In this document: one piece after another, positions 1-11,890 of the stretch
Layout of the letters: each line of letters opens with the position of its first letter
How positions within the stretch are numbered: the first letter of the stretch is position 1
Source of the DNA: Calliphora vicina
Taxonomy: Eukaryota; Arthropoda; Insecta; Diptera; Calliphoridae
Length of the DNA: 64,000 nt
NCBI RefSeq assembly: GCF_958450345.1
Contig: NC_088782.1
Span: forward strand, 113,614,358-113,678,357
Direction: 5' to 3'
Program-made: the position numbers and the translations under genes
Notes under the pieces: generated by a model
Told to the model about the DNA's origin: nothing
What the model saw: the letters and a program-made list of their open reading frames with translations, nothing else
Database searches by the model: none

Positions 1-1545
1 ATATTTACTTGTATATGAGGTTTCGTCTTCATAGGATACCGTTAACCTATTCGCAGGTATGACATAAGAAATAAAATTGTTTAACGGCAGTTTCAAAAAT
101 CCTTTATCAAATTTTTAAAAATTTTGTTAAACAAATTTCACAATTTTTTGATCATCTCATTGGGATTTATTAAGAATATAATAGGGAATAAAAATGTGAA
201 AAAATTGTGAAAATATCTCTTATAGTTTTTCCGTACCTGCGATTTAAATTTTTAAATTTTCGAGAAAAACTAATTATTTGGCAATTTTTCGGACAATGAG
301 CTCTATTTCCTTACTCTTATGAATTTTAAGCCAAACTTATTCAGAATATTATAGTCCAGATAATTCTAAATATACTCTGAAAGGTTTACTAAAATTGAAA
401 AACGTTAAACCTTACACCGTGAAGGTCAAATGTCAAATTTTTCAATATTTGGAATTTCAAATTAAAAGATATAGAAATGTTATTTATTGTTGGTCCGATT
501 TTGATGAAACTTAAGAAAAATATATCATAAACTCTAGGGTTTATAATAACAGCACAAGAATGGAAATTAACGCTTAATGGCACTTGGGATTAAAATGACC
601 CCAAACTTATAAAATCATAATTTTTTTATGGTTTTAGAAGTTTGGGGTCATTTTAACACCAAGTGCTATATAGGGTTAATTTTAATTTGTATGCTGTTTT
701 TGTAAATTCTAGGCTTTGTGTTATATTTTTGTTAAATTTCATCAAAATCGGCCCAAAAATATACAACATTTCGAACATTTCGAAATCTTGCAAAGAGAAA
801 TTCAAAATATTGAAAAATTTGACCTTTGACCTTCACGATTTAAGGGTTAACGTTTTCCGATTTTAGTAAAAGTTTCAGAGTATATTTAAAATTATCTGGA
901 CTATAATATTCTGAATAAGTTTTGCTTAATATTTATAAGAGTAAGGAAATAGAGCTCATTCGCCAAAAAATTGCCAAATAATTGGTTATTCTCGAAAATT
1001 TCAAAATTTAAATCGCAGGTACGGAAAAACTATAAGAGATATTTTCACAATTTTTTCACATTTCTATTCCCTATTATATTCTTAATAAATAACAAAGAGA
1101 TGATCAAAAAATTCTGAAATTTGTTTAACAAAATTTTTAAAAATTTGAAAATGGAGCCGTTAAAAAATTTTATTTTTTGGGTCATACCTACGAATAGGTT
1201 AACGGTATCCTATGAAGACAAAAACTCATATTCAAGTAAATATGGATATATTTTAAGTAAAAGTGAGCTTTTATTTTAATATTTATCAAAATATGTTAAT
1301 TTTGTTCCTACATTTCTTGTTCTAGTGGCCTGAGACACGTTAATGGCCTGGCGAATTTTTAATAACTTTCACATTTTTTGACCAATTTCTGTTTTTTATG
1401 TCTCATTAGAACGACAATTACGTACACATTTCGATTCTTTTAAATTCAATTACAAAAGTAATTTTTTAATGTCAAAATTTTTACAAAAACTGAAAAAAAA
1501 TGAATTTTTTCCCCTTGTAAATGCATCTCAAAACTTCTGAGGGCT
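1..1545. mobile_element. Long palindromic (foldback) element, copy 1, left end cut by window
   Basis: The two halves are imperfect inverted copies about a centre near 623. The motif TAGGATACCGTTAACCTATTC near 36-56 recurs as its reverse complement near 1193-1213, and AATGACCCCAAACT (594-607) pairs with AGTTTGGGGTCATT (639-652). The right arm runs on through a block starting near 1322 (TCTAGTGGCCTGAGACACG) to about 1540; that block is also in the element at 35314-36597, so they are one family. The outer terminus seen in the other copy is missing here. No long reading frame exists; short frames in the arms mirror each other. A transcript across it would fold into a very long hairpin. Confidence 0.8.
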
Positions 1546-1633
1546 TGCGGCACCTCTTAACCCCAACCGATTTACCTAAAATTTTTTCAGGATGATTTTT
1601 TTACTAATGTTCACCAAACTGGGGGGTGAGAAT

Positions 1634-2046
1634 GGCCAAAATCCAACTTTCGTTGAGATATAAGAAAAAAACCGGGAAAACATCGATTTTTGGCCTATTT
1701 TTGATCTATATCTGGATTACTAAGTCATTAATATAGACAATATGGATATCTAATGATAGATATTTTAAAGTCCATTGCAACGATGTATATAAGACTAGTT
1801 AGTTGGACCTACAATGGGTCAAAATCAAAAAAAAAATTTTGTCATAAACTATTTTTCCCAAAAAAAAATTTTTTAAAAAAAATTTAAAAAAAGCAAAATT
1901 TGGAAAAAACTTTTTTGTAAAAAATTTCGAAAAAAGAAAATTAAATTTTGTTTACCTAAAAATATTTAAAAAAAAATATTTTTAAGTATAATTTGGTGAT
2001 GGGTATCTAACATTCGGCACAACAGAATATAGCTCTCTTACCTGTT
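1634..2046 (-). mobile_element. Family X repeat, 3'-truncated copy
   Basis: Read on the minus strand this matches the 5' two thirds of the complete family X copies at 21278-21889 and 51880-52524. It carries the 5' end with AGAGAGCTATATTC, the sub-terminal ATACCCATCACC, a homopolymer-rich A/T stretch, the block about ATGTCCATATTGTC, and the 'CTCATATCT' block. It stops before the GACGGACAT core. Diverged and immotile. It abuts the end of the palindromic element with about 90 bp between. Confidence 0.75.
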
Positions 2047-2869
2047 CTTTATTCTAAACGTCCTTTTTTAACAAATATCACATAAATATGTATCATACTT
2101 GCAAGATGTTGGAAATTTGATTCGACTAAAATATGTTAAACTCCAAACCATGCTGTTTATAATAAATTATTCAGTTCCAATTTGCTGGTTTATGGCAAAT
2201 AACAAAAATTCTATTAAAAATAAAGCTTTAAGCTTCAACATTTATGTTATTTATATGCCATTTATAAGTTGTTACAAAAAAAAATAAAAAAGAAGATTCA
2301 GCTCTAGTTTCAATAAAAACAAACACCAAAAAACGAATACATTTTATGACTTCTTTTGTTGCAAAATATTGTTGTTGAAGTTTAACAGGAAAAAAGTACA
2401 AAAAAACAGAACTTATTTTCAGCTTTTACTACGATTGCGGTTATAACTCTACATATAATCAACATATAGTGTTTTTAAATCACTTTTTATGACACAACCG
2501 ACAATAAGAAAAACAGCAAAAAAGACAGAAACAGATCGTAGGAATCATATAACATGACAACAACAACTACAATACGAAATCATATAAAATATATACATTT
2601 TACGATTTTATGAAAAATAGTTCGTGGTAAGTTGTGAGAAAAAAGTTAATTATACAGTGGGTAACAAAGGAGTACATTCGTTTTAAATATTTGTTTCTTC
2701 TCAATGCTAAATAGGAAACTTTCCTCACTGAATTTAGTTTATTTATTAAGTAGTATGAGATATTTAAAGGCTAGAGACATATTAGATTTGGCTTAATCTT
2801 TAAAAATTTTAAGAGTCTTAAGTTTTCTTTTTGTGGAATCTTCATAGATGTGAATCAGTATTCCTACTC
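2047..2869. other. AT-rich spacer, no gene seen
   Basis: Ordinary AT-rich DNA with runs of A and CAACAACAACT. I see no domain, RNA gene or clear repeat. A sequence TACAGTGGGTAACAAA near 2654 resembles Tc1/mariner-type ends, but no partner can be assigned. Confidence 0.6.
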
Positions 2870-3606
2870 ACTAAACCGCCTTTCCATCGTCAACCGCAAT
2901 CTCCGCAGAACTGCCGTTAAGTATTACGTGGCGCGGATAATTAGCATCTAAGCTACTCCTACATTTGCTCCTTCCCATATTCTTCCTCTTTTCTTAATAC
3001 CAGGTTCACTCCAATTATGAATTCTGAATAGCATTACGTCAATTATATTCTCCGGAGTAATGGTGTATTCTACATCAGCCTCCACCTTCTGTCTTGATTC
3101 TATAAATCTGGTGCACTTGAAAACTACATGTTCTACGTCTTCTGTATCCCGACATGTTGGACAAATCGGTGAATCATCGTGCCCAAATTTAAAGACATAA
3201 ATCCTGTATCCCTCATGACTTAAAATAAATAGTTAATTTCCGCGTGCTTGCGTTCCAGCCACCTTTTAATTGTTGAAATCATTCTGTATGTCCAACGACC
3301 TTTTGGTGTATTGTCCCACCTTCTCTGCCAGTTGCTTATAGTTTTACTTCATTCGAGGGTCTTTCTATCGCGTCTGATTTCTTCCCTATTCCTTACCTTT
3401 GCTGCATACACTCTGTAGACATCATCAGCAGCCAAGTCGATAGGTCCGCCATAAAGTAGGATTGATGTCACAACTCTTGAGAGTAGAATCCTTCGATTTT
3501 TTCTAGGTCCTACCATATTTAGAGTTGATCACTGCTGCTGCATTTGGGCATGCGTATTCCACATAGGCCTTAAAGTTAGGTACTTAATAGACGCAGCTGA
3601 ATTAAC
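2870..3606 (-). mobile_element. LOA-like non-LTR retrotransposon relic, C-terminal region
   Basis: On the minus strand, with stops and frameshifts, one reads the region after the reverse transcriptase: LLYGGPIDLAADD..., then RRWDNTPKGRWTYR, WLERKHAEINY, and a CPTCRDTEDVEHVVFKC zinc-knuckle-like motif (C-x2-C ... H-x4-C). This order is characteristic of the C-terminal end of LOA/R1-type non-LTR polyproteins. It continues the catalytic segment at 3839-4219, from which it is separated by a small inserted element. It holds several stops and is not functional. Confidence 0.75.
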
Positions 3607-3627
3607 ATTAGCTGTTTCTACTTTCGT

Positions 3628-3835
3628 CCCCTTAATAAAATAATAGTGTATAATTTGTTTGCCATTTCGAAATAATTGAGTTTAAAATGTTTTCGTTAAT
3701 GACATCTGGAACAAAAGTATTATTTCAATTGATCTTTTGACACACTTTTTGGAAGTAAAATTTCACCAAATTTTGACCGCAATAAAAAAATAATTGAGTA
3801 TAAATATGCTTATACTCAATTGTTTTATTGAGGGG
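3628..3835. mobile_element. Small inverted-repeat element (MITE) inside the LOA relic
   Basis: The ends are inverted copies: CCCCTTAATAAAATAAT on the left, and ATTGTTTTATTGAGGGG on the right, whose complement reads CCCCTCAATAAAACAAT. The similarity carries on inward through GTATAA. Next to the right arm is a perfect local hairpin, AATTGAGTATA/TATACTCAATT (3791-3820). About 208 bp, no coding capacity. The LOA polyprotein relic reads into both sides of it, so it is an insertion. Family unknown; the target duplication is not clear. Confidence 0.7.
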
Positions 3836-3838
3836 ACG

Positions 3839-4219
3839 ATTTATAGTCTCCTTTTTCCTTCGACTACTAATTGGAACTGCTTGCGTTTTGTGATCTGCAA
3901 GTTCCAGCTCAGCTTTCTTTAACCACGTTTTGATGATGCGAATGATATGGTCATTTGTGTAAAGCTCCACTTCGTCTAGGAAGCGTGCGCGAACTACAAC
4001 AGCAATATCATCGGCAAAACCAATAATGTTGGCCTCTTCGGGAATATTGAACTCCAGTACTTCATTGTACATTACGTTCCAGAGCAGAGACCCTAACACT
4101 GATACTTGGGGGACTCCTGCTAAAGTTCTATACTGCTGCATTCCTATGTCGGTATCATACCATAAGGCTACTATTTGTAAAATAAGAGCCTTATGATCTA
4201 GATAAGTGATACCAATCAC
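3839..4219 (-). mobile_element. LOA-like non-LTR retrotransposon relic, reverse transcriptase palm
   Basis: The minus-strand frame carries reverse transcriptase blocks in order: GVPQVSVLGSLLWNVMY (consensus G-x-P-Q-G-S-x-L-G-P-L-L), then GFADDIAVVV with the catalytic F-A-D-D box near 4004-4018, then WLKKAELELADHKTQAV. The LADHKT block points to the LOA clade. The Q-G of the first block has become Q-V, and the frame ends in the inserted element at 3835. Upstream endonuclease parts are not seen. A dead fragment about 125 codons long. Confidence 0.85.
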
Positions 4220-4696
4220 TGGGGAGTAGATCAGGGAATATGGATTAGCTATCTACATGGTGGTATATAAAAGAGTAACGTTACTGAGTGACTGCCTAAT
4301 TCAACATCGCCCAGCCCAAATGCCAAAAGGTAGAGACGTTCCCATCTTCTATGTAGAGCTAATAAGAAAGGATTTTTGGAAACTCGAAGGTTTAGGAGCA
4401 GTAAAACGGTAAAACACACTTTATTCGAAATTATCCAGCCAATTTTTATAAAATTTTCCAATTAAATAACAGGGTGCTATGTGGAATTCGAGTGTGAAGG
4501 TGTAGATAAATCCAATCAGTCTGTGATCACTCACATTTTATACCTAAAATCTATTTTTGGTATAAAAAACTCAAATATCTAAAATGGTTAAAAAACTTCG
4601 TAAATAATGAGATTGTTTATTATTTAAGATACAATATCATTAAATATTATACAAATAAAATCCTTACTTACCAGATTCTCTGATGAAGGAGTTGAT
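4220..4696. other. Spacer between two retrotransposon relics
   Basis: No domain recognised. Moderately AT-rich, with no inverted ends I could pair. It may include decayed retrotransposon sequence. Confidence 0.4.
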
Positions 4697-7190
4697 TCGT
4701 CTTACATGATTGGAATGGGATACCAAGGATACGTTCCCTCAAGTTTGTTAGAGCCGGGCATTGGCAGTCTCCTCCTCGTTTTTACAGCTTCAACAGTAAT
4801 CGTTGTACCGTTCGCCCAGTCTTCTATCATGTTTATACAGTGTCTTGTAATAAAGGTTACAATTAGCCTTATTTGCTCACGACGGAATTCCATCGTCCTT
4901 CCATGTATGTTTATTGGTCCCCCTGTTTTGTGCAGTTTCATATAGTCTTTGCTGGACAACATTTTACAAGGGAAATACCAGAAAAGGGATCGATCGCCTA
5001 CTCAACCATCATCACTCCCCTTTTGGCCAATTCATCTGCTATACAATTACCCTGATTTCCATCATGTACAGGGAATCGTATAAGCGTTATCCTAGAATGT
5101 CTCGCTATCTCGTTTAGGGATACCCGTCAATTCTCGGCTAATCTAGATGTCGTTAAGATATCCATTATTCCGTTAGCATCTCCAGATATTCGATAATAAC
5201 TCAGCCAATTGGATGCACGTTTTATAGCAGTAATTTCCGTCTGAAGAGCAGTGCAGAATTTAGGTAGCCTAATGTACGATTTTGTCAATAAAAAAAACTC
5301 CACCGACCTTATTACCCCTTAATATATAACCCGATGACATCGTCAGGGGTAGAGTCCGCGCTGCCATATATACCTGTTCGGGAAATGCATGTCAAAAATG
5401 GTTTTGCGATGCAGCAATCGGCATTGCCATGTATATGCCCATAGTAATTCAGTATCTTAGAGTGCCAAAGGTCCTTACCAGACCACAAACAGCCAGTATT
5501 CAGTCTCACAGCAGAATTGAGAGCCATTTGTATCACCATCAAATCAACTGATAACTAGTTCAAAATAGTAAAAAGTGCAATAGAGTGCCTGAAATCAGTA
5601 TCAAAATAGTCCGCAGAACTATCACATACTATCACACTAGTAGATGGCTACATAGGCATCGTTAATTCTGTTCTGAATGTTCAGATTCCAGGATAATCTT
5701 TTATCTAGAATCATGCCATTATCCCTGATATCAAGATGATTCCATTCAGTGTAATGAAGAGAACCAGTTCCGTTTTTTGTGGGTTCACACTAAGTCCACT
5801 CGAAACACTCCACTCACTCAGTGTACTTAATGCCGATTCCATACAGCTAGATATTGTATCCAGAAATTGACCAGATATTAATAACGCAACATCATCTGCT
5901 TTGAACCTTCTACTATCCACTTTGAGCAGCAGGGTATTAATACTATTGTTCAACAGAAGTCGTGATAGTACTCTTGCCTGCGGGTTTCCACGATTGGAAA
6001 CTTTTGAGACACTACTGCCACCTAACGTAGCATACATGATTCTATAACCGAGTATCTTTTCGACTATTCAGCTATTCCCAAGTCCATCCATCGCAGACAG
6101 TATAGCATCGGGCCTCACTTTATTAAAAGTTCCTTCTATATCGAGGAAGGCAACAAATGAATAATCCTTATGTGATAGCGACTCTTCAATGGAGCTAACT
6201 AACGAATACAAAGCTGTTTACACAGATCTACCCTTGGTGTAGGAATGTTGGGATTTAGAGATGACTTCCGTTGTAATAGTCATTTTCAAGTGTACTTCAA
6301 TTACCCTTTATAGGGTTTCAACAGAATGGATGCAAGACTAATCGGTCTGTAATCCTTTGATTAGTGTGTGTCGCCTAGCATCCTTTCGGAATGAAGACGA
6401 CTTTACACCTCGTCCACCATACAGGAATGTACATAGGTCCATCCGATACACGCTAGTTATTTATTGGTGAGCCACGGTACCACTATTTCTACATTCTTCT
6501 AAAGCTCAGCAGGAATCATGCCATCCGGCATAGGAGATTTAAACAGGTTGAAGCTTTTGATTGCCCAATTTAAAAACATGGAGCAACATAGTCCGCAGCC
6601 CCATTCACAGTCTCATTACTGACTGGGAGGCAGCCAGGGAAGTGAGTGACAAGTTGGAACTCAAGAGTCTCATTACTATTCATAATCCATCTACCACAGG
6701 GTTTCTGAATATAGCTTGGTACAACCGGAGATTGATAGAATTTTACGTAAACGCTTAATCTTAGAGGATCCTTCCAATGCTACAGAAGTCCCTCCAGCCT
6801 TTCCTTTTCGAGTTTCTCGTAAGGTTCTTAAAGTGATTCAATGAGGATTAGTATGCCGGCCAGTTTCCCAACCTTTTTGCTTCGTAGAACAGTTTGCGAC
6901 ACGTCCTTCGGGCGTGTGCTATCTCAGGATTCCACCAAGGAGGTTTATTCCTACCACTGTAGCCGAATGAAACGCTTCATTCAGTATTCCCACAGCTACA
7001 TCAATATCATTCCTAATTTCAATATCGGGCGGGTAGGTTAAAGACCGAGAGAGTACATCACGTTGCATCTCCCAGTTGGTCTTCCTCCTATTTAGAATGT
7101 TATTATCACTCATCTCAATTACACCAATATTGAAATCAATATATTGGTGATCAGAAAAGGAGCAGTCGCTAGAGGCAGCCCAAAGTCGTT
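4697..7190 (-). mobile_element. I/R1-like non-LTR retrotransposon relic (endonuclease end, RT, RNase H)
   Basis: Read from high to low coordinates on the minus strand the polyprotein order is kept. Endonuclease end: SSDCSFSDHQYIDFNIG near 7110-7165. Linker: PPWWNPEIAHARR near 6900-6945. RT start: WWTRCKVVFIPK near 6385-6425. RT palm: GNPQARVLS..., ADDVALLISGQFLDT and LSVNPQKTELVLF within 5711-6037. RNase H: LQTEITAIKRASNWLSYY near 5200-5260 and GNQGNCIADELAKRG near 5010-5060. The catalytic Y-A-D-D has become K-A-D-D, and stops and frameshifts are frequent. RNase H rules out the Jockey clade proper. Related pieces lie at 10500-11890 and 54120-55370 on the other strand. Confidence 0.85.
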
Positions 7191-7198
7191 AGAGACAG

Positions 7199-7610
7199 GT
7201 GTATGACTTAAAAATGCGGATTTTTTTTAATTTGTAGGTTTTATTTTGAAGAATTTGTACAATATAAATATATTCAAAGTATTGACCATTGTTAGCTATG
7301 ACCTTTTCCCATCCTTCTGGTAACATATGGATTCCGTGTTAAAAGAACTGCTCAACTTTTGTTATCTCCAAGGTGAAGCGTACAAATAGTAGTCAGACGG
7401 GGCACGGTCTGGACTATAAAGTGGGTGAAGCAAAACATACCAACCACTGCATTCTAAATACTTTTTAACAGGTATTACAACATGTGGCCGAGCATTGTCA
7501 TGATTGAATGTTGCATTTTCAAGTCTGGCCGCAATGTCCACCAATGCTCGTTTTACACGAATTAATTGTATTCGGTCAAGTTCCCTGTGATGGTCTGATT
7601 AGATTTCAGC
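7199..7610 (-). mobile_element. Mariner relic, 3' half with terminal repeat
   Basis: The left edge, GGTGTATGACTTAAAAATGC, matches the terminal repeat of the mariner at 21045-22854. On the minus strand follows a transposase fragment with the second catalytic aspartate in HDNARPHV and then KKYLECSGWYVLLHPLYSPDRAPSDYYL, which covers the Y-S-P-D-x-A-P-S-D-Y block holding the third aspartate. The N-terminal half and other end are missing. It abuts the endonuclease end of the I/R1-like relic. Confidence 0.85.
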
Positions 7611-9280
7611 AGCCTCTAAGGCCTATGAGTGGCGACCACTGATCTACAGACTCTTGATTATTTAGAGCTTGCAAAATTTGCTCGGAAGTCTTTATAAATC
7701 TTGATTCCTCAGCTTATTTCCGGACAACTAAACGAAAGTTTATCACTACTCTCCCCAAAGCAGATTTTATAAATTCAGAAAACTCTCCTCTCTCTTTTCC
7801 CACCCACTGTACAATTTAAATAAATGCAGCTGCTGAAAAGAAAATATGCATTTATAATAAGTAAAGTATTAAGAACACACTGTAGAGCACTCAGTTCAGC
7901 ACATTTACGCTCGAGTCAATTCAGAGCAGTTGAGTTTTAAACCAACGCATGCCAAAAAACCACAAAATGTTGAAAGTGTGAAGGTTTATTTGTTTCTGTG
8001 CGGGGTAGTTGTACAATAATTTTAAAGCCAATATGTTTTTTTAAACTCACAGTTTTTTTAGTTTTGCAGTTTAATTCTCTATAAAAATGAGGATTTAATA
8101 TTAAAAGCCAAGTTGGAAGCAAAAAAAACAATGAGCTGAAACACATACAAGAAATAACAGTCAGCCAAGCAGGAAAAAGGAAATTGTGGTAAACACCAAA
8201 ACTTCCCGGGATGTCCAGAAGGAGAATTAAAATGGCAACAAAAAAACTATTAAAAAAAACACATAGAATCAAAGACAAACATAAAAGACCACAACTATAA
8301 ATGAAAGCGAAAACAACAAAAACGAAATCCTGCAAAAAAAAAACCAACAGCGACATTTAAAACCCATAAAAAAAACTATTATCCCCTCTATACTTGCAAA
8401 ACCCCTCCCCTATCACTACTTACTCCAGCAATGTTAAATGAAAACAAGTGTTGTGCTTGAATTACTTGCTCATGCATTTGTTTGATCATTTTACTACATT
8501 AGCTGTATGCAAATGCAAAGCATGGTTGCCTGATGATGATGATGATGAGGTGGTTGCTGCTGCTGTTACAGCCTTCAACAAAATTACCATTAAGGCGACA
8601 ATATGCAAAAAAGCTGAAATTCTGTTTACCATCCAGAGTTCTAAAACTTACTATGATGACAACAATGACTATTACGCACTTTAATGCAACGGGGCGTTGC
8701 AAATTTTCAAATAGCTTTTTATACGTTTAGTTTCTTTTTTTTCTTTTCGTTCTATACTATTTAGTAAGTACGTTTTTATTATTATTGTTTTTTTGTAGAT
8801 GTTGCTGTTGTTAGTGGCGTGTTCTGCTAACCTTAACCTCAACATGTAGTTTACGAAAGCACAACTAAAGGATTTATGGTTGAATCGTTTCAATTGCCTG
8901 GTGACTGCATCTTAGATTCTTTTAAGCATTTATTTCGAAACCATTAAATTTTGAGGAGAGTACTGTTAGTTTGTGCTGTTAATGGTAACAGCCAAAAGAA
9001 GTGGATTAATAAAGAAATTTCATTCTAGAGATCGAATCAGCAACACTTTATAAGGTGATTGTCATGTCAATGGTGATTCCATCAGAACTGAATTCAAATG
9101 TTTTCGTATGTGGGCCTTATACAGTAGCTATGGCCTGTTATGGATCGATCGTACTAACATTTGGCAGTGAGATTGCCCGGAGAGCTTTCAAAGAACCTGA
9201 AACAATATTCGTGGAGAGTATTGTAAGAGGAGTGTAATATATCATGGGCCGATTGTCACCACTTTTAAAAGGCTTATTCC
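7611..9280. other. AT-rich spacer with a GATGAT microsatellite
   Basis: Mostly ordinary AT-rich DNA. A short (GAT)n run lies at 8532-8549 next to a GCTGCTGCTG run. A 61-codon open frame at 9055-9237 on the plus strand matches nothing I know and is not supported as a gene. No RNA gene or paired inverted ends seen. Confidence 0.5.
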
Positions 9281-9375
9281 CAATGTATCAAATTTCATTT
9301 AATTATCTTCAAAATTCCGACCTGTACTAGAACACTCTGAATAAGATTCTAAGATTGGTATACATTAAGTTGTGT
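9281..9375 (+). repeat. Decayed family Z fragment
   Basis: The text CTTCAAAATTCCGACCTGTA and, further on, GATTCTAAGATTGGTATAC match in order the family Z blocks CTTCAAAATTGCGACCTGTA and GATTCTAAGTCGATCGGTATAC. The GGAC core has been lost. This is an old remnant of the abundant family described at 27801-28525. Confidence 0.6.
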
Positions 9376-10499
9376 GTTGGACCATTAATCGCTTCCCTAC
9401 GATAGGGGAGTTCATTATATTCAATTCTTTATTTTCGGCTTATAACCTTGGAAATAGTTCTTGGATACGAATGTTAAAAGTGCACTTATGTAACCTTATT
9501 ATAGAGAACCATTTTTTCAAACCATACTAGACTAGCAAAAAACTTATTTGAAACAACGTAATCCCAGTCTCTTGTACTTTATTAAATACGTTTTTCGATA
9601 GTATTTACCATCAAACTCCAGTAAGATTAGAGACCTAATCCGGCATCTGGGCGAAATAGGGGGAGTTAAAATGGGCTTCAAAATCCCGAACCAGAGGACA
9701 TCGTTGCTACTTAGACGTACATCAACTGAACCTTCACCACTAAAAAGACGAATCTGCTGCACTGATCCTCTACATTGTAGAACAAGCGAATTAGATTGCG
9801 TTGGTCCAAGTGCCGTGAATTCACAATTGTAAAATATATGAACTTAACAATAAAGCGTACAAACTTTTGAAACTTTCTTATGACATGTTTTATTTTCAAA
9901 TACAGGAAATTCCTAAAATAGGGAAAATGTGTTCCAAATGATTTTTTTTTTAGAAAATTGCCTACTGTGAAGTTATTAGAAAAAACTTTGTAATTATTTC
10001 GGAAACATATTGTGTCATACAAATATGGAGCCTTTTTGAGCATCGGTGTTTTGCCTTTTTAGAATTCTTTGCTCAAACCTAATTTTTTTTATAAAATTTA
10101 CCAATTTTGGATAGTTCTGGGTGTGTTTTGTGAGCCAAATTTTACTTAGTACGCTTTTGCATTAAGTTCTCTTTCCGGATCATATACAAATTTTATATAG
10201 TCCTGAAGAAAATTATTTTTCAAAAAAAGAAAGAAATATATAAGCTTTTTTACATGTTCCAAAAATTTTGAAACCCAATGCACTTTGTATATCAACACGA
10301 AAACAATTCAGCTCCAACCATTTCGTAACAATAACTCTAGAAGTTCTCGAGATACCAATTATTTCCAAATAATTTTGCTGATTATTTTGTAACTGCAACT
10401 TGATATATGACTCACGAACAGGTTGACCGAATATGATAGCCTTCTTATTAGGCTAGAAATCTAGTAGAAGTTAATAAGGGTTCAGAACCAATTTTTGCC
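9376..10499. other. AT-rich spacer, origin unknown
   Basis: A patch at 9590-9830 is less AT-rich than its surroundings and holds short frames on both strands, but I recognise no domain. The rest is plain AT-rich DNA. Confidence 0.4.
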
Positions 10500-11890
10500 A
10501 ATCGTATATGATCAGAAACTTGAAAATGGTGGATGACTGTTCTTTTTCTGATTAGCGATATATATAATTTTCATAACCAATGAAATCTGAGTTGGTCGAT
10601 TGAAACCAATCGTCAAAATAGGAGGAAGATGATGTGAAAGGATCAACGACAAATCCTATATAGATATCTTGTACCTTTCATGGTGATCTTCAGATATACC
10701 GAACTCCAGACGATGAACTTATGCAATCGAAAGATTTTCTGTTTTCAGTCGTTTGCGAAAGATTATGTCGAAAAGACCAAGCGTTCAATATTACATCCAG
10801 AAAAAGGTTATTAGGTGAATTATTAGAATGAGAGACTGGCACTGGAAGTGCTCACTGGACTTGAGACACTGAAAGTGCTCATAGACTCACATTTGTTTTG
10901 GAAAACTACACGTTAAATGTGTCGAACAACTACCTCGATTACAATTGACGAGGCTAAATTGAATTGATCATTACGGAGTATTGAGCTCTATAATTTTCCG
11001 CATACCGGATGGCATAACGATCTGCAGAATAATTGAGAGTTGGCCATTGCAATCTATCATGCCTGTCTTTCATGAACCTACATATTCGATCGATGAACCA
11101 TATTCAAAATAACAGTCATTCCAAAAGGTGGAAAAGCCTCAGATACCATGGCAAAGGATTTTAGATCAATAAGTTTATCATAATTTTTGCAACAAAATCA
11201 CTGACGCTGTGGAACCTCTCAATATGTGCATATGAAGGGGAAAATGGTAAGGATAGCACTTCAATTGTTTGTAGGATACATCTAGAATCGCTTGAGTTTG
11301 GCTTATCTGGATATAGAAGCTTTCAACAATGTGGAATCTGCAGCTATAAAATCACCCCTGCATGATATGGGACTGTCTCAATCGATTGCTCGGATTATCA
11401 GAGACCATCTAACTATAGGATAATCTGTACTGTAATGGGCCATGATCTCAACACTTGCTTAAGGAGGGAATGACCATAAACTGCCATTCAAGAAATTTCA
11501 TTCCATGAAGTATGAAACTGTGGCCTATGCCGACGATGTAGCGGCTTCAGTTTCAGGGACTCATTAGATCACGATGTCATAGCAGATGAAGGCCACACTC
11601 AAAAAGCTAAGTCGATGGAGAATTAACAGTAAAGTGAGTATGAATTCGAACAAAACTGAGTATGCATTGTTTTCGAGGAGATACTAGAATCTTATCTCCA
11701 CACTCCCCCGATTTAATGGACAGCGCAAACTGCTTTGGTATCATTCTTCAAAATAAACTGTCTTGAAATCCCAGCTGCATTGCTGGGACAAAAAGGTCAA
11801 AAAGGACAAAAATTTCGATATCACATGAAAACAGTTACCGAGTAAATCCATACATGCGAATTCTACCATACAATAGCGAATAGGAAATAA
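10500..11890 (+). mobile_element. I/R1-like non-LTR retrotransposon relic, plus strand
   Basis: A plus-strand polyprotein relic with many stops. DCSFSD near 10531-10550 is the same endonuclease-end motif as in the relic at 4697-7190. VIPKGGKASDTMAKDFRSIS near 11115-11175 starts the RT. LDIEAFNNVESAAIKSPLHD near 11300-11365 follows. The catalytic box is intact in VAYADDVAASVSG near 11520-11560, and MNSNKTEYALFSRR and FGIIL come next. No RNase H is seen; the relic ends where a minus-strand RTE-like relic begins. Confidence 0.8.

Noticed and set aside
389..866. Two similar short frames facing each other near 389-583 and 663-866
   Set aside because: They are the two arms of the palindromic element, so the protein similarity is a mirror of the DNA palindrome.
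2654..7810. Pair of TACAGTGGGT-type sequences (near 2654 plus and 7808 minus) as ends of a 5-kb Tc1-like element
   Set aside because: Only about 10 bp match, similar text occurs at several other places in the window, and the interior is made of unrelated relics.
7937..8356. 139-codon minus-strand frame, hydrophobic
   Set aside because: It is rich in F, L and S from T/A-rich codons, with no recognisable domain. It looks like a chance open frame in A-rich DNA.
9055..9237. 61-codon frame with near-normal composition
   Set aside because: No domain, no start context, no neighbour support on either strand. Not enough to call a gene.
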